The translations under genes were made by a program, and so were the position numbers. Of a stretch of 37,067 nucleotides of DNA, positions 14,985-23,583 are shown piece by piece. The stretch covers positions 1 through 37,067 of the forward strand of contig JAEUQI010000028.1 in the NCBI GenBank assembly GCA_016789145.1. The letters run 5' to 3'. Within the stretch, counting starts at the first letter, position 1. Every line of letters starts with the position of its first letter. The stretch is from Blastocatellia bacterium (GTDB lineage Bacteria > Acidobacteriota > Blastocatellia > Pyrinomonadales > Pyrinomonadaceae). The notes under the pieces were generated by a model. It searched no databases. It was not told the origin of the DNA and worked only from the letters and a program-made list of their open reading frames with translations.

Positions 14985-15635
14985 ATGTTAGCTAGACTAA
15001 GTTCAGTTCATCTGGTTCTGGTGATATTAGGATTAATGGGGCTTGGAGCAGTCTTGGTCTTTAGCACCGGAAAGTCGCAGGCACTAAATTCGCCGGTTTC
15101 ACAGAGCCTAAACAAAGAGGCAAACAACAATCGACAAATGAACGAGCTATTGCGATTCGACGGTTTACAGATCAACGAATCGACGCTCCTTCCTTCGCCC
15201 GCCGAGAACGTGAGGACGCTTCAAGTACGAGTAATGTCGGACGCGTCGTCTGAGTTTTCAGATACTAACGAACAAATAACGACATATTCAATGCTCGATA
15301 GCCGGGCCAAAAGCGGCTCGATAGCTCGCCAACGTACGCTCGAACTAATGACCACGGAGCTTCTGATCGCCTCAGTGAATGATAGAAAAGAGGTTCTTTG
15401 GTGGAGCATTCAGTCGGACCCGGCGGTTCTGAATGCCCATGCGACAACCAACGAGGGTCATCTGATCGGCAGCAGGCTTTATAAAAGGACGTCGGATATG
15501 CTGATCTCGATCCCGGCAGATGATGCGATACGTCAACTCCGTATTTACCGACCGATCTGGGATGGAAGTCGTTCTTATCGCCTTTCGTTGATTGGGGAGA
15601 TTGACGTTCGCGGAGCGAAGGAGGTGGCGAAATGA
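14985..15635 (+). CDS. Membrane-anchored or secreted protein coupled to the M64 peptidase
   Basis: 216 residues from ATG 14985, with AAAGGAG at 14966-14972. In-frame ATGs at 14922 and 14973 are alternatives; 14973 is too close to the ribosome binding site. The N-terminus has one strong hydrophobic helix (VHLVLVILGLMGLGAVLVF), acting as anchor or signal. The remainder is mixed alpha/beta with a C-terminal beta-rich part (LQVRVMSDA, KEVLWWSIQSD, IRQLRIYRPIWDG, YRLSLIGEIDV). I do not recognise a family. The ATGA overlap with the M64 gene shows tight coupling, which suggests that it is a partner, inhibitor or export factor for the peptidase. Confidence 0.65.
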   Translation: MLARLSSVHLVLVILGLMGLGAVLVFSTGKSQALNSPVSQSLNKEANNNRQMNELLRFDGLQINESTLLPSPAENVRTLQVRVMSDASSEFSDTNEQITTYSMLDSRAKSGSIARQRTLELMTTELLIASVNDRKEVLWWSIQSDPAVLNAHATTNEGHLIGSRLYKRTSDMLISIPADDAIRQLRIYRPIWDGSRSYRLSLIGEIDVRGAKEVAK

Positions 15636-17629
15636 TAACGACAAAGATCAGCGCACTTTTTATTGTATTCGTGTTTATTCTCATGGGCTCAACTTTGGTC
15701 TTCGCCGAGCCATTTGAAACTGTCTTGAACAACGGTAATCCGGCAAATCGTGTTGATATTGCGGTTCTGGGTGACGGCTACACGGCCGCCCAGATGATGC
15801 AGTATCGTGCCGACGTTCAGACCTTTATCACGCAGGTCTTTGCTCAGGAGCCGTATAAGGAGTATCAGCGTTACTTTAACGTTCACCGCATCGACGTCAC
15901 AAGTGCTGAGTCAGGTGCTGACCATCCGGAGCGAATGCCGCCGGTCTTTGTAAACACGGCCCTTGACGCCACCTTTAACTGTAACGGCATTCAGCGTTTG
16001 GTCTGCGTCAATACTACGACCGTGAACCAGATCGTGAACAACACGTTACCTGCCAGTACATTCGATATTATCTTGGTTATCGTCAATGATGCCGAGTATG
16101 GTGGTTCCGGTGGCCAGATCGCCGTCGCATCTACTAATCCCGGAGCATTTGCGGAGTTGATCCTGCACGAGGTCGGACATAGCTTTGGCCTATTAGCCGA
16201 TGAGTATGCAGGCGGTGGCCCACAATGTAATCCGAATGTAGAGCCACCTGAGGTAAATGCGACGCGTGAAACAAACCGTCCGCTTATCAAATGGACCGTC
16301 TGGATCGATGCCGGAACTCCGGTGCCGACGACGACCACAATGCCTGCTATCCCCGGTCTTTACGAGGGCTCGAGGTATTGTGATAATGGACTTTACCGGC
16401 CCACATTCAATGACAAAATGAGGACGATCGGTCTGCCATTTGAACAGATCACCCGCGAGCAGCACATCAAGCGGATACATCAGTTCATGAGTCCGATCGA
16501 TGCGAGTTCGCCGGCGGGCAACACAGTTGCGATCACCACTGCGCAATCTCAGACGTTTACGATCACGCCGCTGGTGCCGTTTACGCACACGCTTAACATT
16601 AATTGGACGGTCAATGGAAATGCTGCAGGCACGGGTGCAAATCTGAACTTGAACGGAGCCACCTTGCCCGTTGGGCAGCACGTTGTGCAAGCGGTTGTGA
16701 CTGATCCGACCGTAATGGTCCGCAATGACCCGACTCAATTGCTTCGAGCCACGCGAAATTGGACGGTCACCGTCACTCAAGCTCCCGCCGCCGGTATCCG
16801 AGCTCCGTTCGATTACGATGGTGATGACAAGACGGATATCTCGATCTACCGGCCTGGATCTGGGCAGTGGTGGTATCAGAGGTCTTCGAACGGTCTGGTG
16901 ACGGCCGGGACGTTTGGTAATGCGACGGACAAGATCATGCCGGCTGATTTCACGGGTGATCAGAAAGCCGATTGGGCATTCTTTAGGCCATCGACGAACG
17001 AATGGTACGTGCTGCGAAGCGAGAACCTGACGTTCTACGCGTTCCCATTCGGAGCGGCGGGCGATGTGCCTGTCACGGGCGATTTCGATGGCGACGGCAA
17101 GGCAGACGCGACGGTTCAGCGTCCTTCGACGAACACATGGTTCATCAGCAAGTCGACGGGCGGCACGGACATCATTCCGTTCGGAACGGCAGGCGACAGG
17201 CCTGTCGTGGCTGATTACGATGGCGACGGCAAGACGGACATCGCGATCTGGCGTCCGAGTGTCGGACAGTGGTGGATCCGCCGCAGTTCGGATGCGAGCG
17301 TCCTTGCAGCGACATTCGGCTCGACGGCAGACAAGCCTGTTCAGGGCTACTGGACGGCCGACAACAAGGCTGACATGGCGTTCTGGCGGCCGACGACGGG
17401 CGAATGGTTCGTGCTCAGGAGCGAGGACTTCTCGTTCTTCGCAGTACCATTCGGCACGACGAATGACGTTCCGGTCCCGGGCGACTACGACGGCGACGAC
17501 CGTTTCGACACGGCCGTATTCCGACCGTCAACCAACACCTGGTTCGTCAACCGCACCACCGCAGGCACCCTGATCCAAGCCTTCGGAGCAACAGGCGACC
17601 AGCCAACACCAAACGCCTACGTCCCCTAA
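15632..17629 (+). CDS. Secreted M64-family metallopeptidase with six FG-GAP-like repeats
   Basis: 665 residues. A signal peptide covers about 1-25 (ALFIVFVFILMGSTLVFA). The peptidase domain opens with VDIAVLGDGYTAAQM, as in M64 (IgA peptidase) proteins, and carries the zinc motif H179-E180-x2-H183 with a downstream Asp-Glu at 190-191 (HEVGHSFGLLADE). A beta-sandwich-like segment lies at about 295-385. The C-terminus has six repeats of 44-45 residues starting near 394, each with DxDGDxKxD-type calcium loops, RPS and a W motif; they probably form a propeller. Units 1-3 are duplicated as units 4-6. The enzyme is likely exported to digest extracellular protein. Confidence 0.85.
   Translation: MITTKISALFIVFVFILMGSTLVFAEPFETVLNNGNPANRVDIAVLGDGYTAAQMMQYRADVQTFITQVFAQEPYKEYQRYFNVHRIDVTSAESGADHPERMPPVFVNTALDATFNCNGIQRLVCVNTTTVNQIVNNTLPASTFDIILVIVNDAEYGGSGGQIAVASTNPGAFAELILHEVGHSFGLLADEYAGGGPQCNPNVEPPEVNATRETNRPLIKWTVWIDAGTPVPTTTTMPAIPGLYEGSRYCDNGLYRPTFNDKMRTIGLPFEQITREQHIKRIHQFMSPIDASSPAGNTVAITTAQSQTFTITPLVPFTHTLNINWTVNGNAAGTGANLNLNGATLPVGQHVVQAVVTDPTVMVRNDPTQLLRATRNWTVTVTQAPAAGIRAPFDYDGDDKTDISIYRPGSGQWWYQRSSNGLVTAGTFGNATDKIMPADFTGDQKADWAFFRPSTNEWYVLRSENLTFYAFPFGAAGDVPVTGDFDGDGKADATVQRPSTNTWFISKSTGGTDIIPFGTAGDRPVVADYDGDGKTDIAIWRPSVGQWWIRRSSDASVLAATFGSTADKPVQGYWTADNKADMAFWRPTTGEWFVLRSEDFSFFAVPFGTTNDVPVPGDYDGDDRFDTAVFRPSTNTWFVNRTTAGTLIQAFGATGDQPTPNAYVP
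16811..17614 (+). repeat. Two copies of a three-unit coding repeat block
   Basis: Units begin at 16811, 16946, 17081, 17213, 17348 and 17483, a period of 135 bp with one of 132. Unit 1 resembles unit 4 (QWWYQRSS/QWWIRRSS), unit 2 resembles unit 5 (EWYVLRSE/EWFVLRSE), and unit 3 resembles unit 6 (NTWFISKST/NTWFVNRTT), so a block of about 402 bp was duplicated. Confidence 0.8.
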
Positions 17630-17653
17630 ACCGAGACGCAGCATAACCACAAC

Positions 17654-17690
17654 AAAGGCGGAAGCGAGCCACTCGCTTCCGCCTTTACTT
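17654..17690 (+). terminator. Strong hairpin terminator after the M64 gene
   Basis: A perfect 15-bp stem (17654-17668 with 17672-17686), starting AAAGGCGG and ending CCGCCTTT, has a 3-nt loop. A and T runs flank it on either side, so it could work in both directions. Confidence 0.85.
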
Positions 17691-17698
17691 TGTATTAC

Positions 17699-17728
17699 TT
17701 GGCTTTGGAAGTAACTTGTCGATATAAT
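17699..17728 (+). promoter_or_regulatory. Sigma-70 promoter of the S46 peptidase gene
   Basis: TTGGCT (17699-17704), an 18-bp spacer and a consensus TATAAT (17723-17728) lie 44 bp before the start codon. Confidence 0.6.
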
Positions 17729-17771
17729 AAAAGTTTGTGCAATAACTATAACTTTTAGGTAAATAACTAAT

Positions 17772-19931
17772 ATGAATAGAAAGATCGTCGCATCGTATCT
17801 GCTGCTCGCAGCGGTCCTGTTTTCGTCCATTACTCCGGCGCTCGCATTTGACGAGGGCATGTTCGCTCCCGGCCAGATATCATCGCTGCCGCTAAAGAAG
17901 CTCGGCTTTAAGATCAAGGCCGAGGACATCTATAACCCAAATGGCGGCGGCCTGAGTGAGGCGATCGTTAGGCTAGATTCGGGATGCTCAGCAGAGCTGG
18001 TTTCCGCCGAAGGCCTCATCCTGACCAATCATCACTGTGCGTTCGACGGCCTGGTGAAGGCATCGACACCGGACAGAGATCTCGTCGAGACCGGATTCAA
18101 CGCCGGCAGCCGTGCGGGTGAGATCCCGGCTGAAGGGTTCACGATGTCGGTTACAAATCGCGTCGAGGATGTGACGGCGAAGATCAAAGCCGGAACGGAG
18201 AATCTTTCGGGAGCCGAATTGAATGCGGCATACCAAAGGAACATCAAGGCACTGACCGACGCAGAACAGGCAAAGGCTCCTAAGGGATCGACGATCGCGA
18301 TCCAGATGGTCAATAACGGCTACTACTTCTACCTTTATCAGACGACAAAATACGAAGATATTCGGATCGTTTATGCTCCGCCTCGCAATATCGGCGTGTT
18401 TGGCGGCGATCCTGACAACTTTGAATGGACACGCCACACCGGAGATTTCACGTTCTTGCGAGCATACACTGCTCCTGACGGTTCGTCGGCAAAGTTTTCG
18501 AAGAACAACGTGCCTTACAAGCCAAAACGATTTCTTACAATGAACATCGGCGGCTTGAAAGAGAACGATCTCGTCTGGGTGATGGGCTATCCTGGCGGCA
18601 CGACGCGTTATCGCGAGAGCTGGTCGATCGATTATGCTGAGAAGGCAAATTTCCCGTTCCTCGAGAGATGGTTGTCGGCGTTGAGTGACAGCTACCGTGC
18701 AATTGGTGCCGGAGACGAGAACAAACGTATCGCGTTTCAAAGTGATATCGCCAGCTGGGACAACTCGCGCAAGGCGTTCGGTGGAGGCCACTTGCAGCTC
18801 AAGCGTGTAAACGCTGTCGGGCAACGCAAAGCCGAAGAAGCAAAACTTACGGCGTGGATCGCCGCAGATGCGAATCGGCAGAAAAAATATGGGAACGTAA
18901 TCGCCGACATCAAGAAACTATCTGAGGAAACGAACGCAACTCAGAATCGCGATGTCGTGCTTAGACGTTTCCCAGATCCGACCGGTTCGATGCCGGTGTT
19001 CTCGCAGGTTTTTGCAGCTATCGCGGCAAACAAGATGCTTAACGACACCGAGCGGGCCGCAAAGTTAGAAGAGATCAAGAAGGCATATGCTGACCGCGAA
19101 CCTGCACATGAAACGGCGATGCTCAAGTTCTTCCTGAAAGAATTTGACGCACTTCCTGCAGGACAAAAATTCAAAACCGTAGAAGATATGTTCGGTTCGC
19201 TCAAGGGCCAAGCCCGTCGCGAAGCCGAAGCAAAGTTCGTAGATACGATCGTTAACGGCGAGTATAGCAACCCCGAACGCGTCGCTGGTCTTTACGGCCC
19301 GCGAACGATGGAATTCAACGAAACTCGCGAAAAGATCCTCGGTCTGGCTCGCGGCGTCGTTGAAGCAATGAAGGAATTTGGTGCCCGCAACGCGAAGTTT
19401 GGAGCAGCCATTAACGGCCTCAGGCTCTCCTATATGAATGCCTTGACCGAAATGAAGGGCGGCGTAGTTTATCCGGATGCCAACTTCACGCAGCGATTTT
19501 CGTACGGTAACGTTAAGGGCTATCAGTCCCGTGAGGCAGAGTTCCGAACGCCGTTTACGACTCTTCGCGGCATGATCGAAAAAGACACCGGCGTCAAACC
19601 GTTTGATGCTCCGCAAAAGTTGATCGATCTGCAAAACGCGGGGGATTTCGGCCGATACGGCTCGAATGGCAGCGTAGGTGTAAACTTTCTTTCTTCGACC
19701 GATATCATCGGCGGCAACTCGGGCTCACCACTGCTTAATGCTAACGGCGAACAGGTCGGGCTTTGTTTTGACGGTAACTTCGAGGGCCTCGGTAACGATT
19801 TCTATTACGACAAAGAAAAGAATCGAACCATATCGGTCGATATTCGCTACGTCTTGTTCATCACCGAAAAGTTCGGCGGAGCGAAATGGGTCGTTGATGA
19901 ATTGAAGATCGTCGGCGGACCGAAAGGCTAA
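17772..19931 (+). CDS. S46-family dipeptidyl-peptidase (DPP7/DPP11 type)
   Basis: 719 residues, the usual length. A signal peptide ends at about residue 25 (SSITPALAF), so the enzyme is periplasmic or secreted. The chymotrypsin-like half shows the catalytic His at about 88 in LILTNHHCAFDGL and the nucleophile at about Ser650 in GGNSGSPLLN. DEGMFAP near the mature N-terminus and GLSEAIVRLDSGCSAELVSAEGL are S46 hallmarks. The family releases dipeptides from oligopeptide N-termini and lets bacteria grow on protein. It follows the M64 endopeptidase but has its own promoter and terminator, so the two may act in sequence without sharing a transcript. Confidence 0.92.
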   Translation: MNRKIVASYLLLAAVLFSSITPALAFDEGMFAPGQISSLPLKKLGFKIKAEDIYNPNGGGLSEAIVRLDSGCSAELVSAEGLILTNHHCAFDGLVKASTPDRDLVETGFNAGSRAGEIPAEGFTMSVTNRVEDVTAKIKAGTENLSGAELNAAYQRNIKALTDAEQAKAPKGSTIAIQMVNNGYYFYLYQTTKYEDIRIVYAPPRNIGVFGGDPDNFEWTRHTGDFTFLRAYTAPDGSSAKFSKNNVPYKPKRFLTMNIGGLKENDLVWVMGYPGGTTRYRESWSIDYAEKANFPFLERWLSALSDSYRAIGAGDENKRIAFQSDIASWDNSRKAFGGGHLQLKRVNAVGQRKAEEAKLTAWIAADANRQKKYGNVIADIKKLSEETNATQNRDVVLRRFPDPTGSMPVFSQVFAAIAANKMLNDTERAAKLEEIKKAYADREPAHETAMLKFFLKEFDALPAGQKFKTVEDMFGSLKGQARREAEAKFVDTIVNGEYSNPERVAGLYGPRTMEFNETREKILGLARGVVEAMKEFGARNAKFGAAINGLRLSYMNALTEMKGGVVYPDANFTQRFSYGNVKGYQSREAEFRTPFTTLRGMIEKDTGVKPFDAPQKLIDLQNAGDFGRYGSNGSVGVNFLSSTDIIGGNSGSPLLNANGEQVGLCFDGNFEGLGNDFYYDKEKNRTISVDIRYVLFITEKFGGAKWVVDELKIVGGPKG

Positions 19932-19957
19932 ATTCGTTTCTCAGTTGGATCCGGATC

Positions 19958-19988
19958 TGAGGCGACCTCGTGTCGCCTCATTTTTTTT
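19958..19988 (+). terminator. Rho-independent terminator of the S46 gene
   Basis: TGAGGCGAC (19958-19966) and GTCGCCTCA (19972-19980) form a perfect 9-bp stem with a 5-nt loop, directly followed by eight T. Confidence 0.92.
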
Positions 19989-20062
19989 GCAAGCGATATC
20001 GAACCGCGCCGTTCTTTGGTCATAAGGAGAAACTTTCCCTAGATCATTTGAAGGAGCAGTTT

Positions 20063-21073
20063 ATGAAATTCAACACATTGCATCGCATCGGACTGGCACT
20101 CGCTTGTGCCGTCGTATTCGTCGCCTCGGCAGCAGCACAGACTGGAAATTACAGGCTTTCTCAAGGCTATACGCATAAAAACCTAACCATTTTCCTCATT
20201 CACGGCAAAGACCAAAATACAAAAGCGAACATAATGACGCTTCAAGAAGCGATGGAGCGAAAGCTCTTCGTTGTTTATGAAACGTCGAATGTTAATGAGC
20301 TTGAGGTCGAGAATCTGTCGAAGACTCAGGATGTTTTCATTCAATCGGGCGACATCGTCAAAGGTGGCAAGCAAGACCGCGTGCTGGCCATAAGCATCAT
20401 CATTCCCGCTCGTTCCGGTCGTGTAAAGATAGAGGCATTTTGTGTCGAATCGGGCCGTTGGGAAAAACGCGGAGGCGAAGATGCCAACAAGTTCGACAGT
20501 TCGAACGATCGAATTGTTTCGAAGGATCTCAAGATCGCAGCGAATTCGACTCGCTCGCAGCAAGAGGTCTGGGCAAAGGTAAGTGAGGCTCAATCCAATC
20601 TGTCAAAGAATGTCGGCGGCGATGTAAAAGCCGGTCCTTCGCGGACCAGTCTCCAGCTGAGTCTTGAGGACAGAAAGGTCGTTGCCAACATTGATGAGTA
20701 CGTGAGGCACTTTGCACGCATCGTCGATGGGCAAAAGGATGTGATCGGATATGCGTTCGCCATCAATGGCAAGATCAATAGTGCCGACGTCTACGTCTCG
20801 AACGCTTTGTTCAATAAGCTCTGGGCCAAGAATCTAAAGGCGACGGCGACCGAAGCCGTTTCGCTGTCGCGCGAAGTGAGACTTGCCGACCCTGTTAAGG
20901 CCGAGAGTGTAAAGGTCTTTATCGCTGATTCCGAAAAAGCCGCCGCAAGCGAACGAAAAGCCGCCGGAAAGGCAAAGATCGTCAAACGCGAAGACAAGGA
21001 GAACGTGATGGTCGATGCCGTTGATGAGAAGTCGGATCTGATAGTTCATCGCAGTTACGTTCGTAAGAACTGA
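20063..21073 (+). CDS. Secreted ARPP-1/DUF6569-family protein
   Basis: 336 residues from ATG 20063, which has AAGGAG at 20051-20056. The open frame reaches back to 19970 but would then begin inside the terminator. A signal peptide is clear (IGLALACAVVFVASAAAQ). The core matches the ARPP-1 domain: MTLQEAMERKLFVVYETSNVNELEVENL, VFIQSGDIVKGGKQDRVLAISIIIPARSG and KIEAFCVESGRWEKR. The domain occurs widely in bacteria and its biochemical role is not known to me. The C-terminal 40 residues are basic and Ala/Lys-rich. It is monocistronic, downstream of the S46 terminator. Confidence 0.75.
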   Translation: MKFNTLHRIGLALACAVVFVASAAAQTGNYRLSQGYTHKNLTIFLIHGKDQNTKANIMTLQEAMERKLFVVYETSNVNELEVENLSKTQDVFIQSGDIVKGGKQDRVLAISIIIPARSGRVKIEAFCVESGRWEKRGGEDANKFDSSNDRIVSKDLKIAANSTRSQQEVWAKVSEAQSNLSKNVGGDVKAGPSRTSLQLSLEDRKVVANIDEYVRHFARIVDGQKDVIGYAFAINGKINSADVYVSNALFNKLWAKNLKATATEAVSLSREVRLADPVKAESVKVFIADSEKAAASERKAAGKAKIVKREDKENVMVDAVDEKSDLIVHRSYVRKN

Positions 21074-21077
21074 CAAG

Positions 21078-21098
21078 ATTGGCCTTTCCCGGGCCAAT
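21078..21098 (+). terminator. Hairpin after the ARPP-1 gene, weak terminator
   Basis: ATTGGCC (21078-21084) pairs with GGCCAAT (21092-21098) across a 7-nt loop. An A run, not a T run, follows, so termination on the plus strand would be weak. Confidence 0.35.
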
Positions 21099-21217
21099 AA
21101 ATCGAACGGCCGTCGTTAGTGGTTTCGTCGCTGTACCACGATCGGCGGCCGCTCGGCATTGGCGGCCGAATTGACTTCGCCCGATAATTGCCTTATTTAC
21201 TTATAGATACTCCTTGC

Positions 21218-21775
21218 GTGGAAACTGAATTTACAACTGCGTACCTTAGCCTCGGCTCGAATCTCGGTGACCGTGCGGGCAATCTTTTGCTTGCTACACG
21301 TGCATTGATCGAGGCGAGTTTTGTTGTGCACAGATTGTCGGGAATCTATGAGACGGAACCGGTCGAGGTCGAATCGGAACGGACGTTCTTAAACATGGCG
21401 GCCGAAATTCGCGTGACGAATGTCAGCCCGACGCAAATGATGGCACGGCTGTTGAGGATCGAATATCTGTTGGGTCGCACCGGGAAGAATATGAAGACGC
21501 CTCGGACGGTCGATCTGGATATACTTTTTTTTGGTGACAAGGTGATCGATACGGAATTCCTCGTGCTTCCGCATCCGCGGGTTGAACATCGACGATTTGT
21601 TCTGAAACCGCTGTCTAAGATCGCTCCTAATTTTGTTCATCCCGTTCTGAAGAAAGATATTTCCGAGCTTCTTCGTGATTGTCCCGACCAAGGCGAAGTC
21701 CGCCGATGGTATCCTAACGGCGCGAAACCCGCGACTGCCGAAGACTCGGCGGAGATCGATATCACAACCGTTTAA
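21218..21775 (+). CDS. folK: 2-amino-4-hydroxy-6-hydroxymethyldihydropteridine diphosphokinase
   Basis: 185 residues from the GTG at 21218, chosen because it leaves the usual short lead before AYLSLGSNLGDR; a TTG at 21188 is the alternative. The enzyme transfers pyrophosphate from ATP to the hydroxymethylpterin in folate synthesis. The signatures are SLGSNLGDR near the start, SGIYETEPVEVESERTFLNMA, and RTVDLDILFFGD, which carries the two magnesium-binding Asp residues, then LPHPRVEHRRFVLKPL. panB follows after 32 bp, so folate and pantothenate genes probably share a transcript; PanB itself uses a folate cofactor (5,10-methylene-THF). Confidence 0.93.
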   Translation: METEFTTAYLSLGSNLGDRAGNLLLATRALIEASFVVHRLSGIYETEPVEVESERTFLNMAAEIRVTNVSPTQMMARLLRIEYLLGRTGKNMKTPRTVDLDILFFGDKVIDTEFLVLPHPRVEHRRFVLKPLSKIAPNFVHPVLKKDISELLRDCPDQGEVRRWYPNGAKPATAEDSAEIDITTV

Positions 21776-21807
21776 GGTGCACCATATGCTAGACTTAACG
21801 TGAATTT

Positions 21808-22665
21808 ATGGCATATTTACAGCCCGACAAAGAAGGTAAGGTCTATTTGCCCGCCATACGAGCGGCAAAGGAGCGAGGCGAGAAGCTGGTTTGTTTGACG
21901 GCTTATGACTATCCGACCGCTCGGATCGTCGATGAGGCGGGAGTAGACATGATACTGGTCGGTGATTCGATCGGCAACGTCATTCACGGCTACGGTAATA
22001 CTATTCCTGTTTCGCTTGATGAGATAACGTCGGCGTGTATCGCGGTAAAACGCGGCACCGAGCGTGCCATGGTCGTCGCCGATATGCCGTTTGGCACTTA
22101 TCATATTTCTGAGAATGAAAGCGTCAAAAATGCTCTTCGGCTTATGAAATACGGTGGTGCCGAGGCGGTGAAGCTCGAAGGAGGACGCAACCGTTCAGAC
22201 CTAGTCAAGCGTCTCGTTGACGAAGAGATCCCAGTCGTTGCTCATATCGGGCTGACGCCGCAGTCCGTTTATAAAATGGGCGGCTATCGCGTTCAAGGTC
22301 GCACTGCGGAGCAAGCGAAACGACTGATCGAAGATGCTAAGTTGCTCGAAGAAGCGGGAGCTTTCGCAGTCGTTCTGGAGCTCGTCCCTCGCGAACTTGC
22401 AGGCATGATCACTAAAGAACTCACGATCTCGACAATAGGCATTGGTGCCGGCGCCGAATGTGATATTCAGGTTCTAGTTCTTCATGATCTGGTTGGTATG
22501 ACGTTCGGCCGACAGCCACGATTCGTACGTCGTTATGCGGACATCGGACAAGTAATGACCGACGCGATCAAAAATTGGTCAGCCGACGTAAAATCCGGAG
22601 CCTATCCGAACGACAGCGAATCCTACGGTTTGACCGACGAAACAAAACGGGAAATGAGCGCTTAG
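21808..22665 (+). CDS. panB: 3-methyl-2-oxobutanoate hydroxymethyltransferase
   Basis: 285 residues. It makes ketopantoate from 2-oxoisovalerate and methylene-THF, the first committed step toward pantothenate and CoA. It shows LVCLTAYDYPTARIVDEAGVDMILVGDSIGNVIHGYGNT, then MVVADMPFGTYH, EAVKLEGG and HIGLTPQSVYKMGGYRVQGR, all diagnostic of PanB. The metal-binding Asp residues in LVGDS and ADMPF are present. The next gene, panC, starts on the base after its stop codon. Confidence 0.97.
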   Translation: MAYLQPDKEGKVYLPAIRAAKERGEKLVCLTAYDYPTARIVDEAGVDMILVGDSIGNVIHGYGNTIPVSLDEITSACIAVKRGTERAMVVADMPFGTYHISENESVKNALRLMKYGGAEAVKLEGGRNRSDLVKRLVDEEIPVVAHIGLTPQSVYKMGGYRVQGRTAEQAKRLIEDAKLLEEAGAFAVVLELVPRELAGMITKELTISTIGIGAGAECDIQVLVLHDLVGMTFGRQPRFVRRYADIGQVMTDAIKNWSADVKSGAYPNDSESYGLTDETKREMSA

Positions 22666-23520
22666 ATGGAGATCATAAACCGCCGACAACGTATGTTCTC
22701 GATCTCGCGAAAGTTGCGGCGCGAGGAGAAGACGGTAGGCTTTGTGCCGACGATGGGAGCTCTGCACGCCGGGCATCTGGCGTTGGTGCAGGAGGCTCGG
22801 GCTGCGAATGATATTGTAGTTGTCTCGATATTCGTTAATCCAACGCAGTTCAATAACAAAGGCGACCTGGAAAAATATCCGCGTGATCTGACCGCTGATG
22901 CGGCCCTACTGACGGAATACGATGTCGACTACATCTTCGCTCCCGAGGAACACGAGATCTACGGCGAGGGGTTCTCGACCTATGTGAATGTTGAGGGCAT
23001 TACGGATACGCTCGAAGGAGCATCGCGTCCTGGACATTTTCGTGGTGTCGCGACCATCGTTACCATACTCTTTAACACGGTTCGTCCAGACCGAGCCTAT
23101 TTTGGTCAGAAAGACGCCCAGCAAGTGGCTGTCATCAGAAGACTTACGGCGGATCTTGGTTTCGAGACCGAGGTTGTCGTAATGCCGACGATACGCGAGG
23201 CTTCGGGTTTGGCGATGTCATCACGCAACGAGCGATTGTCTGCCGAAGAGCGCGGGAAGGCCGTTGTATTGATCAACGCGTTACGCGAAGCTAAGCTTGC
23301 GTTCAAGAAAGGTGAACGAAATGCTTCAGTTTTAGCGCAAATTGTGCGAGACACGGTCGCGACCGAGCCGCTTGCGACGATAGATTACGTCGCCGTCATT
23401 GATCGCGATTCACTGCAACCTATTGAAAAGATTGGAGATGGCGAAGCATTGATCGCGATCGCGGCAGAATTTGCGGGCGTTAGGCTCATAGACAATGTAA
23501 TATTAAATCGCAAGCAATGA
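22666..23520 (+). CDS. panC: Pantothenate synthetase
   Basis: 284 residues. It joins pantoate and beta-alanine using ATP to form pantothenate. The adenylate-forming signatures are GFVPTMGALHAGHLALV (HIGH-like), PTQFNNKGDLEKYPRDL, RPGHFRGVATIVTILFN, YFGQKDAQQ and MSSRNERLS (KMSKS-like). The start directly abuts the panB stop, so translation is coupled. No panD (aspartate decarboxylase) is seen in this window. Confidence 0.97.
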   Translation: MEIINRRQRMFSISRKLRREEKTVGFVPTMGALHAGHLALVQEARAANDIVVVSIFVNPTQFNNKGDLEKYPRDLTADAALLTEYDVDYIFAPEEHEIYGEGFSTYVNVEGITDTLEGASRPGHFRGVATIVTILFNTVRPDRAYFGQKDAQQVAVIRRLTADLGFETEVVVMPTIREASGLAMSSRNERLSAEERGKAVVLINALREAKLAFKKGERNASVLAQIVRDTVATEPLATIDYVAVIDRDSLQPIEKIGDGEALIAIAAEFAGVRLIDNVILNRKQ

Positions 23521-23583
23521 TCTGGTATCAAACTTGCATCTAATCGTAAGTGAGGCAGGCTACTTTTGCGGCCTCATAACATT

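Noticed and set aside
17988-18824. 278-codon minus-strand open frame
   Set aside because: It is the complement of the S46 peptidase coding region, whose active-site residues are intact, and no recognisable domain is encoded.
21105-21175. GC-rich stretch with repeated GGCGGCCG before folK, considered as structured RNA or repeat
   Set aside because: The pairings are short and interrupted, and nothing matches a known RNA class; no convincing structure was found.
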